A program made the position numbers and the translations under genes. 64,000 nt of DNA from Euonymus europaeus. Its lineage: Eukaryota > Streptophyta > Magnoliopsida > Celastrales > Celastraceae. Numbering within the stretch: position 1 is the stretch's first letter; each line of letters starts with the position of its first letter. The notes under the pieces are model-generated. The model was not told the origin of the DNA. It made no database searches and was given only the letters and a program-made list of their open reading frames with translations. The DNA lies in assembly GCA_963580455.1 (NCBI GenBank), contig CAUZKV010000008.1, forward strand, positions 1,178,001-1,242,000. The letters are read 5' to 3'. Positions 27,607 through 38,926 of this stretch are shown piece by piece.

Positions 27607-30001
27607 CTCGTGGCTAGTAGGTCTCATTTCACCTAGTTAGCCGCGAAATGTGGTTTCTTTACGTAAACGGTTTTATGAATATCGGTTGACTCTGAGTTCT
27701 GAATTCGGTGATTTTTAGCTTGATTTCACACTACTTTTCGAGCTCTACAATCTTGGTGTTTCGGATTTTGATTTCAGAACTCGTGGCTAGTAGGTCTCGT
27801 TTCACCTAGTTAGCCGCGAAATGTGGTTTCTTTACGTAAACGGTTTCATGAATATCCGTTGACTCCGAGTTCTGAATTCGGTGATTTTTAGCTTGATTTC
27901 ACACTACTTTTCGAGCTCTACAATCCTGGCAATTCAGATTTTAATTTCAGAACTCGTGGCTAGTAGGTCTCGTTTCACCTAGTTAGCCGCGAAATGTGGT
28001 TTCTTTACGTAAACGGTTTTATGAATATCCGTTGACTCTGAGTTCTGAATTCGGTGATTTTTAGCTTGATTTCACACTACTTTTCGAGCTCTACAATCCT
28101 GGATTTTCGGATTTTTATTTCAGAACTCGTGGCTAGTAGGTCTCGTTTCACCTAGTTAGCCGCGAAATGTGGTTTCTTTACGTAAACGGTTTTAGGAATA
28201 TCCGTTGACTCCGAGTTCTGAATTCGGTGATTTTTAGCTTGATTTCACACTACTTTTCGAGCACTACAATCCTGGTGTTTCGGATTTTGATTTCAGAACT
28301 CGTGGCTAGTAGGTCTCGTTTCACCTAGTTAGCCGCGAAATGTGGTTTCTTTACGTAAACGGCTTTATGAATATCCGTTGACTCTGAGTTCTGAATTCGG
28401 TGATTTTTAGCTTGATTTCACACTACTTTTCGAGCTCTACAATCCTGGCTTTTCGGATTTTGATTTCAGAGCTCGTGGCTAGTAGGTCTCGTTTCACCTA
28501 GTTAGCCGCGAAATGTGGTTTCTTTACGTAAACGGTTTTATGAATATCCGTTGACTCTGAGTTCTGAATTCGGTGATTTTTAGCTTGATTTCACACTACT
28601 TTTCGAGCTCTACAATCCTGGCTTTTCGGATTTTGATTTCAGAGCTCGTGGCTAGTAGGTCTCGTTTCACCTAGTTAGCCGTGAAATGTGGTTTCTTTAC
28701 GTAAACGGTTTCATGAATATCCGTTGACTCCGAGTTCTGAATTCGGTGATTTTTAGCTTGATTTCACACTACTTTTCGAGCTCTACAATCCTGACATTTC
28801 GGATTTTAATTTCAGAACTCGTGGCTAGTAGGTCTCGTTTCACCTAGTTAGCCGCGAAATGTGGTTTCTTTACGTAAACGGTTTTATAAATATCCGTTGA
28901 CTCTGAGTTCTGAATTCGGTGATTTTTAGCTTGATTTCACACTACTTTTCGAGCTCTACAATCCTGGCTTTTCGGATTTTGATTTCAGAACTCGTGGCTA
29001 GTAGGTCTAGTTTCACCTAGTTAGCCGCAAAATGTGGTTTCTTTACGTAAACGGTTTCATGAATATCCGTTGACTCCGAGTTCTGAATTCGGTGATTTTT
29101 AGCTTGATTTCACACTACTTTTCGAGCTCTACAATCCTGGAATTTTGGATTTTCATTTCAGAACTCGTGGCTAGTAGGTCTCGTTTCACCTAGTTAGCCG
29201 CGAAATGTGTTTTCTTTACGTAAACGGTTTTATGAATATCCGTTGACTCCGAGTTCTGAATTCGGTGATTTTTAGCTTGATTTCACACTACTTTTCGAGC
29301 TCTACAATTCTGGCTTTTCGGATTTTGATTTCAGAACTCGTGGCTAGTAGGTCCCGTTTCACCTAGTTAGGCGCGAAATGTGTTTTCTTTACGAAAACGG
29401 TTTTAGGAATATCCGTTGACTCCGAGTTCTGAATTCGGTGATTTTTAGCTTGATTTCACACTACTTTTCGAGCTCTACGATCCTGGCATTTCGGATTTTG
29501 ATTTCAGAACTCGTGGCTAGTAGGTCTCATTTCACCTAGTTAGCCGCGAAATGTGGTTTCTTTACGTAAACGGTTTTATGAATATCGGTTGACTCTGAGT
29601 TCTGAATTCGGTGATTTTTAGCTTGATTTCACACTACTTTTCGAGCTCTACAATCTTGGTGTTTCGGATTTTGATTTCAGAGCTCGTGGCTAGTAGGTCT
29701 CGTTTCACCTAGTTAGCCGTGAAATGTGGTTTCTTTACGTAAACGGTTTCATGAATATCCGTTGACTCCGAGTTCTGAATTCGGTGATTTTTAGCTTGAT
29801 TTCACACTACTTTTCGAGCTCTACAATCCTGACATTTCGGATTTTGATTTCAGAGCTCGTGGCTAGTAGGTCTCGTTTCACCTAGTTAGCCGTGAAATGT
29901 GGTTTCTTTACGTAAACGGTTTCATGAATATCCGTTGACTCCGAGTTCTGAATTCGGTGATTTTTAGCTTGATTTCACACTACTTTTCGAGCTCTACAAT
30001 C
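27607..30001 (+). repeat. 15-monomer HOR, second copy, shorter by about two monomers
   Basis: Matches 25012-27406 until 30002, where CAATCTTGG in the first copy is replaced by CAATCCTGAC. It lacks the extra dimer found at 27334-27679. Either copy 1 gained the dimer after duplication or copy 2 lost it. Confidence 0.88.
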
Positions 30002-30891
30002 CTGACATTTCGGATTTTAATTTCAGAACTCGTGGCTAGTAGGTCTCGTTTCACCTAGTTAGCCGCGAAATGTGGTTTCTTTACGTAAACGGTTTTATAA
30101 ATATCCGTTAACTCTGAGTTCTGAATTCGGTGATTTTTAGCTTGATTTCACACTACTTTTCGAGCTCTACAATCCTGGCTTTTCGGATTTTGATTTCAGA
30201 ACTCGTGGCTAGTAGGTCTAGTTTCACCTAGTTAGCCGCAAAATGTGGTTTCTTTACGTAAACGGTTTCATGAATATCCGTTGACTCCGAGTTCTGAATT
30301 CGGTGATTTTTAGCTTGATTTCACACTACTTTTCGAGCTCTACAATCCTGGAATTTTGGATTTTCATTTCAGAACTCGTGGCTAGTAGGTCTCGTTTCAC
30401 CTAGTTAGCCGCGAAATGTGTTTTCTTTACGTAAACGGTTTTATGAATATCCGTTGACTCCGAGTTCTGAATTCGGTGATTTTTAGCTTGATTTCACACT
30501 ACTTTTCGAGCTCTACAATCCTGGCTTTTCGGATTTTGATTTCAGAACTCGTGGCTAGTAGGTCCCGTTTCACCTAGTTAGGCGCGAAATGTGTTTTCTT
30601 TACGAAAACGGTTTTAGGAATATCCGTTGACTCCGAGTTCTGAATTCGGTGATTTTTAGCTTGATTTCACACTACTTTTCGAGCTCTACGATCCTGGCAT
30701 TTCGGATTTTGATTTCAGAACTCGTGGCTAGTAGGTCTCATTTCACCTAGTTAGCCGCGAAATGTGGTTTCTTTACGTAAACGGTTTTATGAATATCGGT
30801 TGACTCTGAGTTCTGAATTCGGTGATTTTTAGCTTGATTTCACACTACTTTTCGAGTTCTACAATCTTGGTGTTTCGGATTTTGATTTCAG
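29835..30891 (+). repeat. 7-monomer-period echo of 28624-29680
   Basis: This 1057-bp block repeats 28624-29680 at +1211 bp (7 x 173), with CCTGACATTT, TTATAAATATCCG, GTCTAGTTTC, GGAATTTTGG, GGTCCCGTTTC/GGCGCG, GTCTCATTTC and ATCGGTTGAC in order. Differences: CCGTTAACTC here against CCGTTGACTC, AATCCTGG against AATTCTGG, and CGAGTTCTAC near 30856 against CGAGCTCTAC. It is a third, partial round of the composite unit. Confidence 0.85.
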
Positions 30892-31969
30892 AACTCGTGG
30901 CTAGTAGGTCTCGTTTCACCTAGTTAGCCGCGAAATGTGGTTTCTTTACGTAAACGGTTTTATGAATATCCGTGGACTCCGAGTTCTGAATTCGGTGATT
31001 TTTAGCTTGATTACACACTACTTTTCGAGCTCTACAATCCTGGGTTTTCGGATTTCGATTTCAAAACTCGTAGCTAGTAGGTCTCGTTTCACCTAGTTAG
31101 CCGCGAAATGTGGTTTCTTTACGTAAACGGTTTCATGAATATCCGTTGACTCCGAGTTCTGAATTCGGTGATTTTTAGGTTGATTTCACACTACTTTTCG
31201 AGCTCTACAATCCTGGCATTTCGGATTTTAATTTCAGAACTCGTGGCTAGTAGGTCTCGTTTCACCTAGTTAGCCGCGAAATGTGGTTTCTTTACGTAAA
31301 CGGTTTTATGAATATCCGTTGACTCTGAGTTCTGAATTCGGTGATTTTTAGCTTGATTTCACACTACTTTTTGAGCTCTACAATCCTGGATTTTCGGATT
31401 TTTATTTCAGAACTCGTGGCTAGTAGGTCTCGTTTCACCTAGTTAGCCGCGAAATGTGGTTTCTTTACGTAAACGGTTTTAGGAATATCCGTTGACTCCG
31501 AGTTCTGAATTCGGTGATTTTTAGCTTGATTTCACACTACTTTTCGAGCTCTACAATCCTGGTGTTTCGGATTTTGATTTCAGAACTCGTGGCTAGTAGG
31601 TCTCGTTTCACCTAGTTAGCCGCGAAATGTGGTTTCTTTACGTAAACGGCTTTATGAATATCCGTTGACTCTGAGTTCTGAATTCGGTGATTTTTAGCTT
31701 GATTTCACACTACTTTTCGAGCTCTACAATCCTGGCTTTTCGGATTTTGATTTCAGAGCTCGTGGCTAGTAGGTCTCGTTTCACCTAATTAGCCGCGAAA
31801 TGTGGTTTCTTTACGTAAACGGTTTTATGAATATCCGTTGACTCTGAGTTCTGAATTCGGTGATTTTTAGCTTGATTTCACACTACTTTTCGAGTTCTAC
31901 AATCCTGGCTTTTCGGATTTTGATTTCAGAGCTCGTGGCTAGTAGGTCTCGTTTCACCTAGTTAGCCGT
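30892..31969 (+). repeat. Satellite linker with GTGGACTCC monomer
   Basis: About six monomers, including CCGTGGACTCC with GGGTTTTCGGATTTCGATTTCAAAACTCG, then GGCATTT, GGATTTT, GGTGTTT, GGCTTTT types, as in 15.7-16.7 kb and 18.3-19.0 kb. Last place in the window where the ATCGGTTGAC marker (30795) and its followers are seen. Confidence 0.75.
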
Positions 31970-34046
31970 GAAATGTGGTTTCTTTACGTAAACGGTTTCA
32001 TGAATATCCGTTGACTCCGAGTTCTGAATTCGGTGATTTTTAGCTTTATTTCACACTACTTTTCGAGCTCTACAATCCTGGCATTTCGGATTTTAATTTC
32101 AGAACTCGTGGCTAGTAGGTCTCGTTTCACCTAGTTAGCCGCGAAATGTGGTTTCTTTACGTAAACGGTTTTATAAATATCCGTTGACTCTGAGTTCTGA
32201 ATTCGGTGATTTTTAGCTTGATTTCACACTACTTTTCGAGCTCTACAATCCTGGCTTTTCGGATTTTGATTTCAGAACTCGTGGCTAGTAGGTCTAGTTT
32301 CACCTAGTTAGCCGCAAAATGTGGTTTCTTTACGTAAACGGTTTCATGAATATCCGTTGACTCCGAGTTCTGAATTCGGTGATTTTTAGCTTGATTACAC
32401 ACTACTTTTCGAGCTCTACCATCCCGGCGTTTCGGATTTTGATTTCAGAACTCGTGGCTAGTTGGTCTCGTTTCACCTTTTTGGCCGCAAAATGTGGTTT
32501 CTTTACGTAAATGGTTTTAGGAATATCCGTTGACTCCGAGTTCTGAATTCGGTGATTTTTAGCTTGATTTCACACTACTTTTTGAGCTCTACAATCCTGG
32601 CCTTTCGGATTTTGATTTCAGAACTCGTGGCTAGTAGGTCTCGTTTCACCTAGTTAGCCGCGAAATGTGGTTTCTTTACGTAAACGGTTTTAGGAATATC
32701 CGTTGACTCCGAGTTCTGAATTCGGTGATTTTTAGCTTGATTACACACTACTTTTCGAGCTCTACCATCCCGGCGTTTCGGATTTTGATTTCAGAACTCG
32801 TGGCTAGTTGGTCTCGTTTCACCTAGTTAGCCGCGAAATGTGGTTTCTTTACGTAAACGGTTTTAGGAACATCCGTTGACTCCGAGTTCTGAATTCGGTG
32901 ATTTTTAGCTTGATTTCACACTACTTTTCGAGCTCTACAATCCTGGTGTTTCGGATTTTGATTTCAGAACTCGTGGCTAGTAGGTCTCGTTTCACCTAGT
33001 TAGCCGCGAAATGTGGTTTCTTTACGTAAACGGCTTTATGAATATCCGTTGACTCTGAGTTCTGAATTCGGTGATTTTTAGCTTGATTTCACACTACTTT
33101 TCGAGCTCTACAATCCTGGCTTTTCGGATTTTTATTTCAGAACTCGTGGCATAGTAGGTCTCGTTTCACCTAGTTAGCCGCGAAATGTGGTTTCTTTACG
33201 TAAACGGTTTTAGGAATATCCGTTGACTCCGAGTTCTGAATTCGGTGATTTTTAGCTTGATTTCACACTACTTTTCGAGCTCTACAATCCTGGTGTTTCG
33301 GATTTTGATTTCAGAACTCGTGGCTAGTAGGTCTCGTTTCACCTAGTTAGCCGCGAAATGTGGTTTCTTTACGTAAACGGCTTTATGAATATCCGTTGAC
33401 TCTGAGTTCTGAATTCGGTGATTTTTAGCTTGATTTCACACTACTTTTCGAGCTCTACAATCCTGGCATTTCGGATTTTGATTTCAGAGCTCGTGGCTAG
33501 TAGGTCTCGTTTCACCTAGTTAGCCGCGAAATGTGGTTTCTTTACGTAAACGGTTTTATGAATATCCGTTGACTCTGAGTTCTGAATTCGGTGATTTTTA
33601 GCTTGATTTCACACTACTTTTCGAGCTCTACAATCCTGGCTTTTCGGATTTTGATTTCAGAGCTCGTGGCTAGTAGGTCTCGTTTCACCTAGTTAGCCGT
33701 GAAATGTGGTTTCTTTACGTAAACGGTTTCATGAATATCCGTTGACTCCGAGTTCTGAATTCGGTGATTTTTAGCTTGATTTCACACTACTTTTCGAGCT
33801 CTACAATCCTGGCATTTCGGATTTTAATTTCAGAACTCGTGGCTAGTAGGTCTCGTTTCACCTAGTTAGCCGCGAAATGGGGTTTCTTTACGTAAACGGT
33901 TTTATAAATATCCGTTGACTCTGAGTTCTGAATTCGGTGATTTTTAGCTTGATTTCACACTACTTTTCGAGCTCTACAATCCTGGATTTTCGGATTTTGA
34001 TTTCAGAGCTCGTGGCTAGTAGGTCTCGTTTCACCTAGTTAGCCGC
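31970..34046 (+). repeat. 12-monomer HOR, first copy (2077 bp)
   Basis: Repeats directly at +2077 bp (12 x 173 + 1). The extra base is the insertion in GTGGCATAGTAGG at 33151, found at the same place in the next copy (35228), so the insertion came before the duplication. Other shared markers: GCTTTATTTC (32044, 34121), TTATAAATATCC, GTCTAGTTTC, the GATTACACAC pair and GGAACATCCG (about 32868). Left edge GCCGTG against GCCGCG at 31969/34046. A private change is AAATGGGGTTTC near 33878. Confidence 0.9.
33043..33216 (+). repeat. 174-bp monomer with 1-bp insertion
   Basis: The sequence reads GTGGCATAGTAGG where other monomers have GTGGCTAGTAGG, one base longer at monomer position about 109. The only other such monomer is at 35120, its HOR partner. 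Confidence 0.9.
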
Positions 34047-36123
34047 GAAATGTGGTTTCTTTACGTAAACGGTTTCATGAATATCCGTTGACTCCGAGTT
34101 CTGAATTCGGTGATTTTTAGCTTTATTTCACACTACTTTTCGAGCTCTACAATCCTGGCATTTCGGATTTTAATTTCAGAACTCGTGGCTAGTAGGTCTC
34201 GTTTCACCTAGTTAGCCGCGAAATGTGGTTTCTTTACGTAAACGGTTTTATAAATATCCGTTGACTCTGAGTTCTGAATTCGGTGATTTTTAGCTTGATT
34301 TCACACTACTTTTCGAGCTCTACAATCCTGGCTTTTCGGATTTTGATTTCAGAACTCGTGGCTAGTAGGTCTAGTTTCACCTAGTTAGCCGCAAAATGTG
34401 GTTTCTTTACGTAAACGGTTTCATGAATATCCGTTGACTCCGAGTTCTGAATTCGGTGATTTTTAGCTTGATTACACACTACTTTTCGAGCTCTACCATC
34501 CCGGCGTTTCGGATTTTGATTTCAGAACTCGTGGCTAGTTGGTCTCGTTTCACCTTTTTGGCCGCAAAATGTGGTTTCTTTACGTAAATGGTTTTAGGAA
34601 TATCCGTTGACTCCGAGTTCTGAATTCGGTGATTTTTAGCTTGATTTCACACTACTTTTTGAGCTCTACAATCCTGGCCTTTCGGATTTTGATTTCAGAA
34701 CTCGTGGCTAGTAGGTCTCGTTTCACCTAGTTAGCCGCGAAATGTGGTTTCTTTACGTAAACGGTTTTAGGAATATCCGTTGACTCCGAGTTCTGAATTC
34801 GGTGATTTTTAGCTTGATTACACACTACTTTTCGAGCTCTACCATCCCGGCGTTTCGGATTTTGATTTCAGAACTCGTGGCTAGTTGGTCTCGTTTCACC
34901 TAGTTAGCCGCGAAATGTGGTTTCTTTACGTAAACGGTTTTAGGAACATCCGTTGACTCCGAGTTCTGAATTCGGTGATTTTTAGCTTGATTTCACACTA
35001 CTTTTCGAGCTCTACAATCCTGGTGTTTCGGATTTTGATTTCAGAACTCGTGGCTAGTAGGTCTCGTTTCACCTAGTTAGCCGCGAAATGTGGTTTCTTT
35101 ACGTAAACGGCTTTATGAATATCCGTTGACTCTGAGTTCTGAATTCGGTGATTTTTAGCTTGATTTCACACTACTTTTCGAGCTCTACAATCCTGGCTTT
35201 TCGGATTTTTATTTCAGAACTCGTGGCATAGTAGGTCTCGTTTCACCTAGTTAGCCGCGAAATGTGGTTTCTTTACGTAAACGGTTTTAGGAATATCCGT
35301 TGACTCCGAGTTCTGAATTCGGTGATTTTTAGCTTGATTTCACACTACTTTTCGAGCTCTACAATCCTGGTGTTTCGGATTTTGATTTCAGAACTCGTGG
35401 CTAGTAGGTCTCGTTTCACCTAGTTAGCCGCGAAATGTGGTTTCTTTACGTAAACGGCTTTATGAATATCCGTTGACTCTGAGTTCTGAATTCGGTGATT
35501 TTTAGCTTGATTTCACACTACTTTTTGAGCTCTACAATCCTGGCTTTTCGGATTTTGATTTCAGAGCTCGTGGCTAGTAGGTCTCGTTTCACCTAGTTAG
35601 CCGCGAAATGTGGTTTCTTTACGTAAACGGTTTTATGAATATCCGTTGACTCTGAGTTCTGAATTCGGTGATTTTTAGCTTGATTTCACACTACTTTTCG
35701 AGCTCTACAATCCTGGCTTTTCGGATTTTGATTTCAGAGCTCGTGGCTAGTAGGTCTCGTTTCACCTAGTTAGCCGTGAAATGTGGTTTCTTTACGTAAA
35801 CGGTTTCATGAATATCCGTTGACTCCGAGTTCTGAATTCGGTGATTTTTAGCTTGATTTCACACTACTTTTCGAGCTCTACAATCCTGGCATTTCGGATT
35901 TTAATTTCAGAACTCGTGGCTAGTAGGTCTCGTTTCACCTAGTTAGCCGCGAAATGTGGTTTCTTTACGTAAACGGTTTTATAAATATCCGTTGACTCTG
36001 AGTTCTGAATTCGGTGATTTTTAGCTTGATTTCACACTACTTTTCGAGCTCTACAATCCTGGATTTTCGGATTTTGATTTCAGAACTCGTGGCTAGTAGG
36101 TCTCGTTTCACCTAGTTAGCCGC
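34047..36123 (+). repeat. 12-monomer HOR, second copy (2077 bp)
   Basis: Near-identical to 31970-34046 through about 36084. It carries the same 1-bp insertion. Differences include CTTTTTGAGCTC with GGCTTTT near 35521-35550, where copy 1 has CTTTTCGAGCTC with GGCATTT. Confidence 0.9.
35120..35293 (+). repeat. 174-bp monomer with the inherited 1-bp insertion
   Basis: Same GTGGCATAGTAGG insertion as the monomer at 33043, exactly 2077 bp away. A shared indel is good evidence that both monomers descend from one by duplication of the 12-monomer unit. Confidence 0.9.
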
Positions 36124-36895
36124 AAAATGTGGTTTCTTTACGTAAACGGTTTCATGAATATCCGTTGACTCCGAGTTCTGAATTCGGTGATTTTTAGCTT
36201 GATTACACACTACTTTTCGAGCTCTACCATCCCGGCGTTTCGGATTTTGATTTCAGAACTCGTGGCTAGTTGGTCTCGTTTCACCAATTTGGCCACAAAA
36301 TGTGGTTTCTTTACGTAAATGGTTTTAGGAATATCCGTTGACTCCGAGTTCTGAATTCGGTGATTTTTAGCTTGATTTCACACTACTTTTCGAGCTCTAC
36401 AATCCTGGCGTTTCGGATTTTGATTTCAGAACTCGTGGCTAGTAGGTCTCGTTTCACCTAGTTAGCCGCGAAATTTGGTTTCTTTACGTAAACGGTTTTA
36501 GGAATATCCGTTGACTCCGAGTTCTGAATTCGGTAATTTTTAGCTTGATTTCACACTACTTTTCGAGCTCTACAATCTTGGCATTTTGGATTTTTATTTC
36601 AGAACTCGTGGCTAGTAGGTCTCGTTTCACCTAGTTAGCCGCAAAATGTGTTTTCTTTACGTAAACGGTTTTATGAATATCCGTTGACTCCGAGTTCTGA
36701 ATTCGGTGATTTTTATCTTGATTTCACACTACTTTTCGAGCTCTACAATCCTGCCTTTTCGGATTTTGATTTCAGAACTTGTGGCTAGTAGGTCTCGTTT
36801 CACCTAGTTAGCCGCGAAATGTGGTTTCTTTACGAAAACGGTTTTAGGAATATCCGTTGACTCCGAGTTCTGAATTCGGTGATTTTTAGCTTGAT
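36014..36895 (+). repeat. 8-monomer-period HOR, first copy
   Basis: Matches 37398-38279 at +1384 bp (8 x 173). Markers in order: GGATTTTCGG, the GATTACACAC monomer with CAATTTGGCCACAAAATG (36291, 37675), GGCGTTT with AAATTTGG, CTTGGCATTTTGG with GTGTTTTC, and TTTTATCTTG with GAACTTGTGG and GAAAACGG. Differences include CGGTAATTTTT (about 36534) and CCTGCCTTTTCGG (about 36753). Weaker similarity extends to the left. Confidence 0.82.
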
Positions 36896-37397
36896 TACAC
36901 ACTACTTTTCGAGCTCTACCATCCCGGCGTTTCGGATTTTGATTTCAGAACTCGTGGCTAGTTGGTCTCGTTTCACCTAGTTAGCCGCGAAATGTGGTTT
37001 CTTTACGTAAACGGTTTTAGGAACATCCGTTGACTCCGAGTTCTGAATTCGGTGATTTTTAGCTTGATCTTACACTACTTTTCAAGCTCTACAATCCTGG
37101 CGTTTCGGATTTTGATTTCAGAACTCGTGGCTAGTAGGTCTCGTTTCACCTAGTTAGCCGCGAAATGTGGTTTCTTTACGTAAACGGTTTCATGAATATC
37201 CGTTGACTCCGAGTTCTGAATTCGGTGATTTTTAGCTTGATTTCACACTACTTTTCGAGCTCTACAATCCTGGAATTTCGGATTTTAATTTCAGAACTCG
37301 TGGCTAGTAGGTCTCGTTTCACCTAGTTAGCCACGAAATGTGGTTTCTTTACGTAAACGGTTTTATGAATATCCGTTGACTCTGAGTTCTGAATTCA

Positions 37398-38279
37398 GTG
37401 ATTTTTAGCTTGATTTCACACTACTTTTCGAGCTCTACAATCCTGGATTTTCGGATTTTGATTTCAGAACTCGTGGCTAGTAGGTCTCGTTTCACCTAGT
37501 TAGCCGCAAAATGTGGTTTCTTTACGTAAACGGTTTCATGAATATCCGTTGACTCCGAGTTCTGAATTCGGTGATTTTTAGCTTGATTACACACTACTTT
37601 TCGAGCTCTACCATCCCGGCGTTTCGGATTTTGATTTCAGAACTCGTGGCTAGTTGGTCTCGTTTCACCAATTTGGCCACAAAATGTGGTTTCTTTACGT
37701 AAATGGTTTTAGGAATATCCGTTGACTCCGAGTTCTGAATTCGGTGATTTTTAGCTTGATTTCACACTACTTTTCGAGCTCTACAATCCTGGCGTTTCGG
37801 ATTTTGATTTCAGAACTCGTGGCTAGTAGGTCTCGTTTCACCTAGTTAGCCGCGAAATTTGGTTTCTTTACGTAAACGGTTTTAGGAATATCCGTTGACT
37901 CCGAGTTCTGAATTCGGTGATTTTTAGCTTGATTTCACACTACTTTTCGAGCTCTACAATCTTGGCATTTTGGATTTTTATTTCAGAACTCGTGGCTAGT
38001 AGGTCTCGTTTCACCTAGTTAGCCGCAAAATGTGTTTTCTTTACGTAAACGGTTTTATGAATATCCGTTGACTCCGAGTTCTGAATTCGGTGATTTTTAT
38101 CTTGATTTCACACTACTTTTCGAGCTCTACAATCCTGGCTTTTCGGATTTTGATTTCAGAACTTGTGGCTAGTAGGTCTCGTTTCACCTAGTTAGCCGCG
38201 AAATGTGGTTTCTTTACGAAAACGGTTTTAGGAATATCCGTTGACTCCGAGTTCTGAATTCGGTGATTTTTAGCTTGAT
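37398..38279 (+). repeat. 8-monomer-period HOR, second copy
   Basis: Partner of 36014-36895. It ends where the first copy goes into another GATTACACAC monomer (36890) and this one goes into the CTTTTGGAGCTC monomer (38235). The 37.0-37.4 kb stretch between the copies is satellite with CTTGATCTTACAC and GGAATTTCGG variants. Confidence 0.82.
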
Positions 38280-38753
38280 TTCACACTACTTTTGGAGCTC
38301 TACGATCCTGGCATTTCGGATTTTGATTTCAGAACTCGTGGCTAGTAGGTCTCGTTTCACCTAGTTAGCCGCGAAATGTGGTTTCTTTACGTAAACGGTT
38401 TTATGAATATCCGTTGACTCTGAGTTCTGAATTCGGTGATTTTTAGCTTGATTTCACACTACTTTTCGAGCTCTACAATCTTGGCGTTTCGGATTTTGAT
38501 TTCAGAACTCGTGGCTAGTAGGTCTCGTTTCACCTAGTTAGCCGCGAAATGTGGTTTCTTTACGTAAACGGTTTTATGAATATCCGTTGACTCCGAGTTC
38601 TGAATTCGGTGATTTTTAGCTTGATTATACACTACTTTTCGAGCTCTACAATCCTGGGTTTTCGGATTTTGATTTCAAAACTCGTGGCTAGTAGGTCTCG
38701 TTTCACCTAGTTAGCCGCGAAATGTGGTTTCTTTACGTAAACGGTTTCATGAA

Positions 38754-38926
38754 TATCCGTTGACTCCGAGTTCTGAATTCGGTGATTTTTAGCTTGATTT
38801 CACACTACTTTTCGAGCTCTACAATCTTGGCATTTTGGATTTTGATTTCAGAACTTGTGGCTAGTAGGTCTCGTTTCACCTAGTTAGCCGCGAAATGTGG
38901 TTTCTTTACGAAAACGGTTTTAGGAA
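38754..38926 (+). repeat. Chimeric monomer at an exchange point
   Basis: The left half reads CTTGGCATTTTGG, as in the fourth type of the unit (compare 40311). The right half has ATTTTGATTTC, GAACTTGTGG and GAAAACGGTTTTAGG, as in the fifth type (compare 40484). The switch lies near monomer positions 84-88. The result is exactly one monomer fewer with the 173-bp register kept, as expected of homologous unequal crossing-over or conversion between neighbouring monomer types. Confidence 0.85.
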
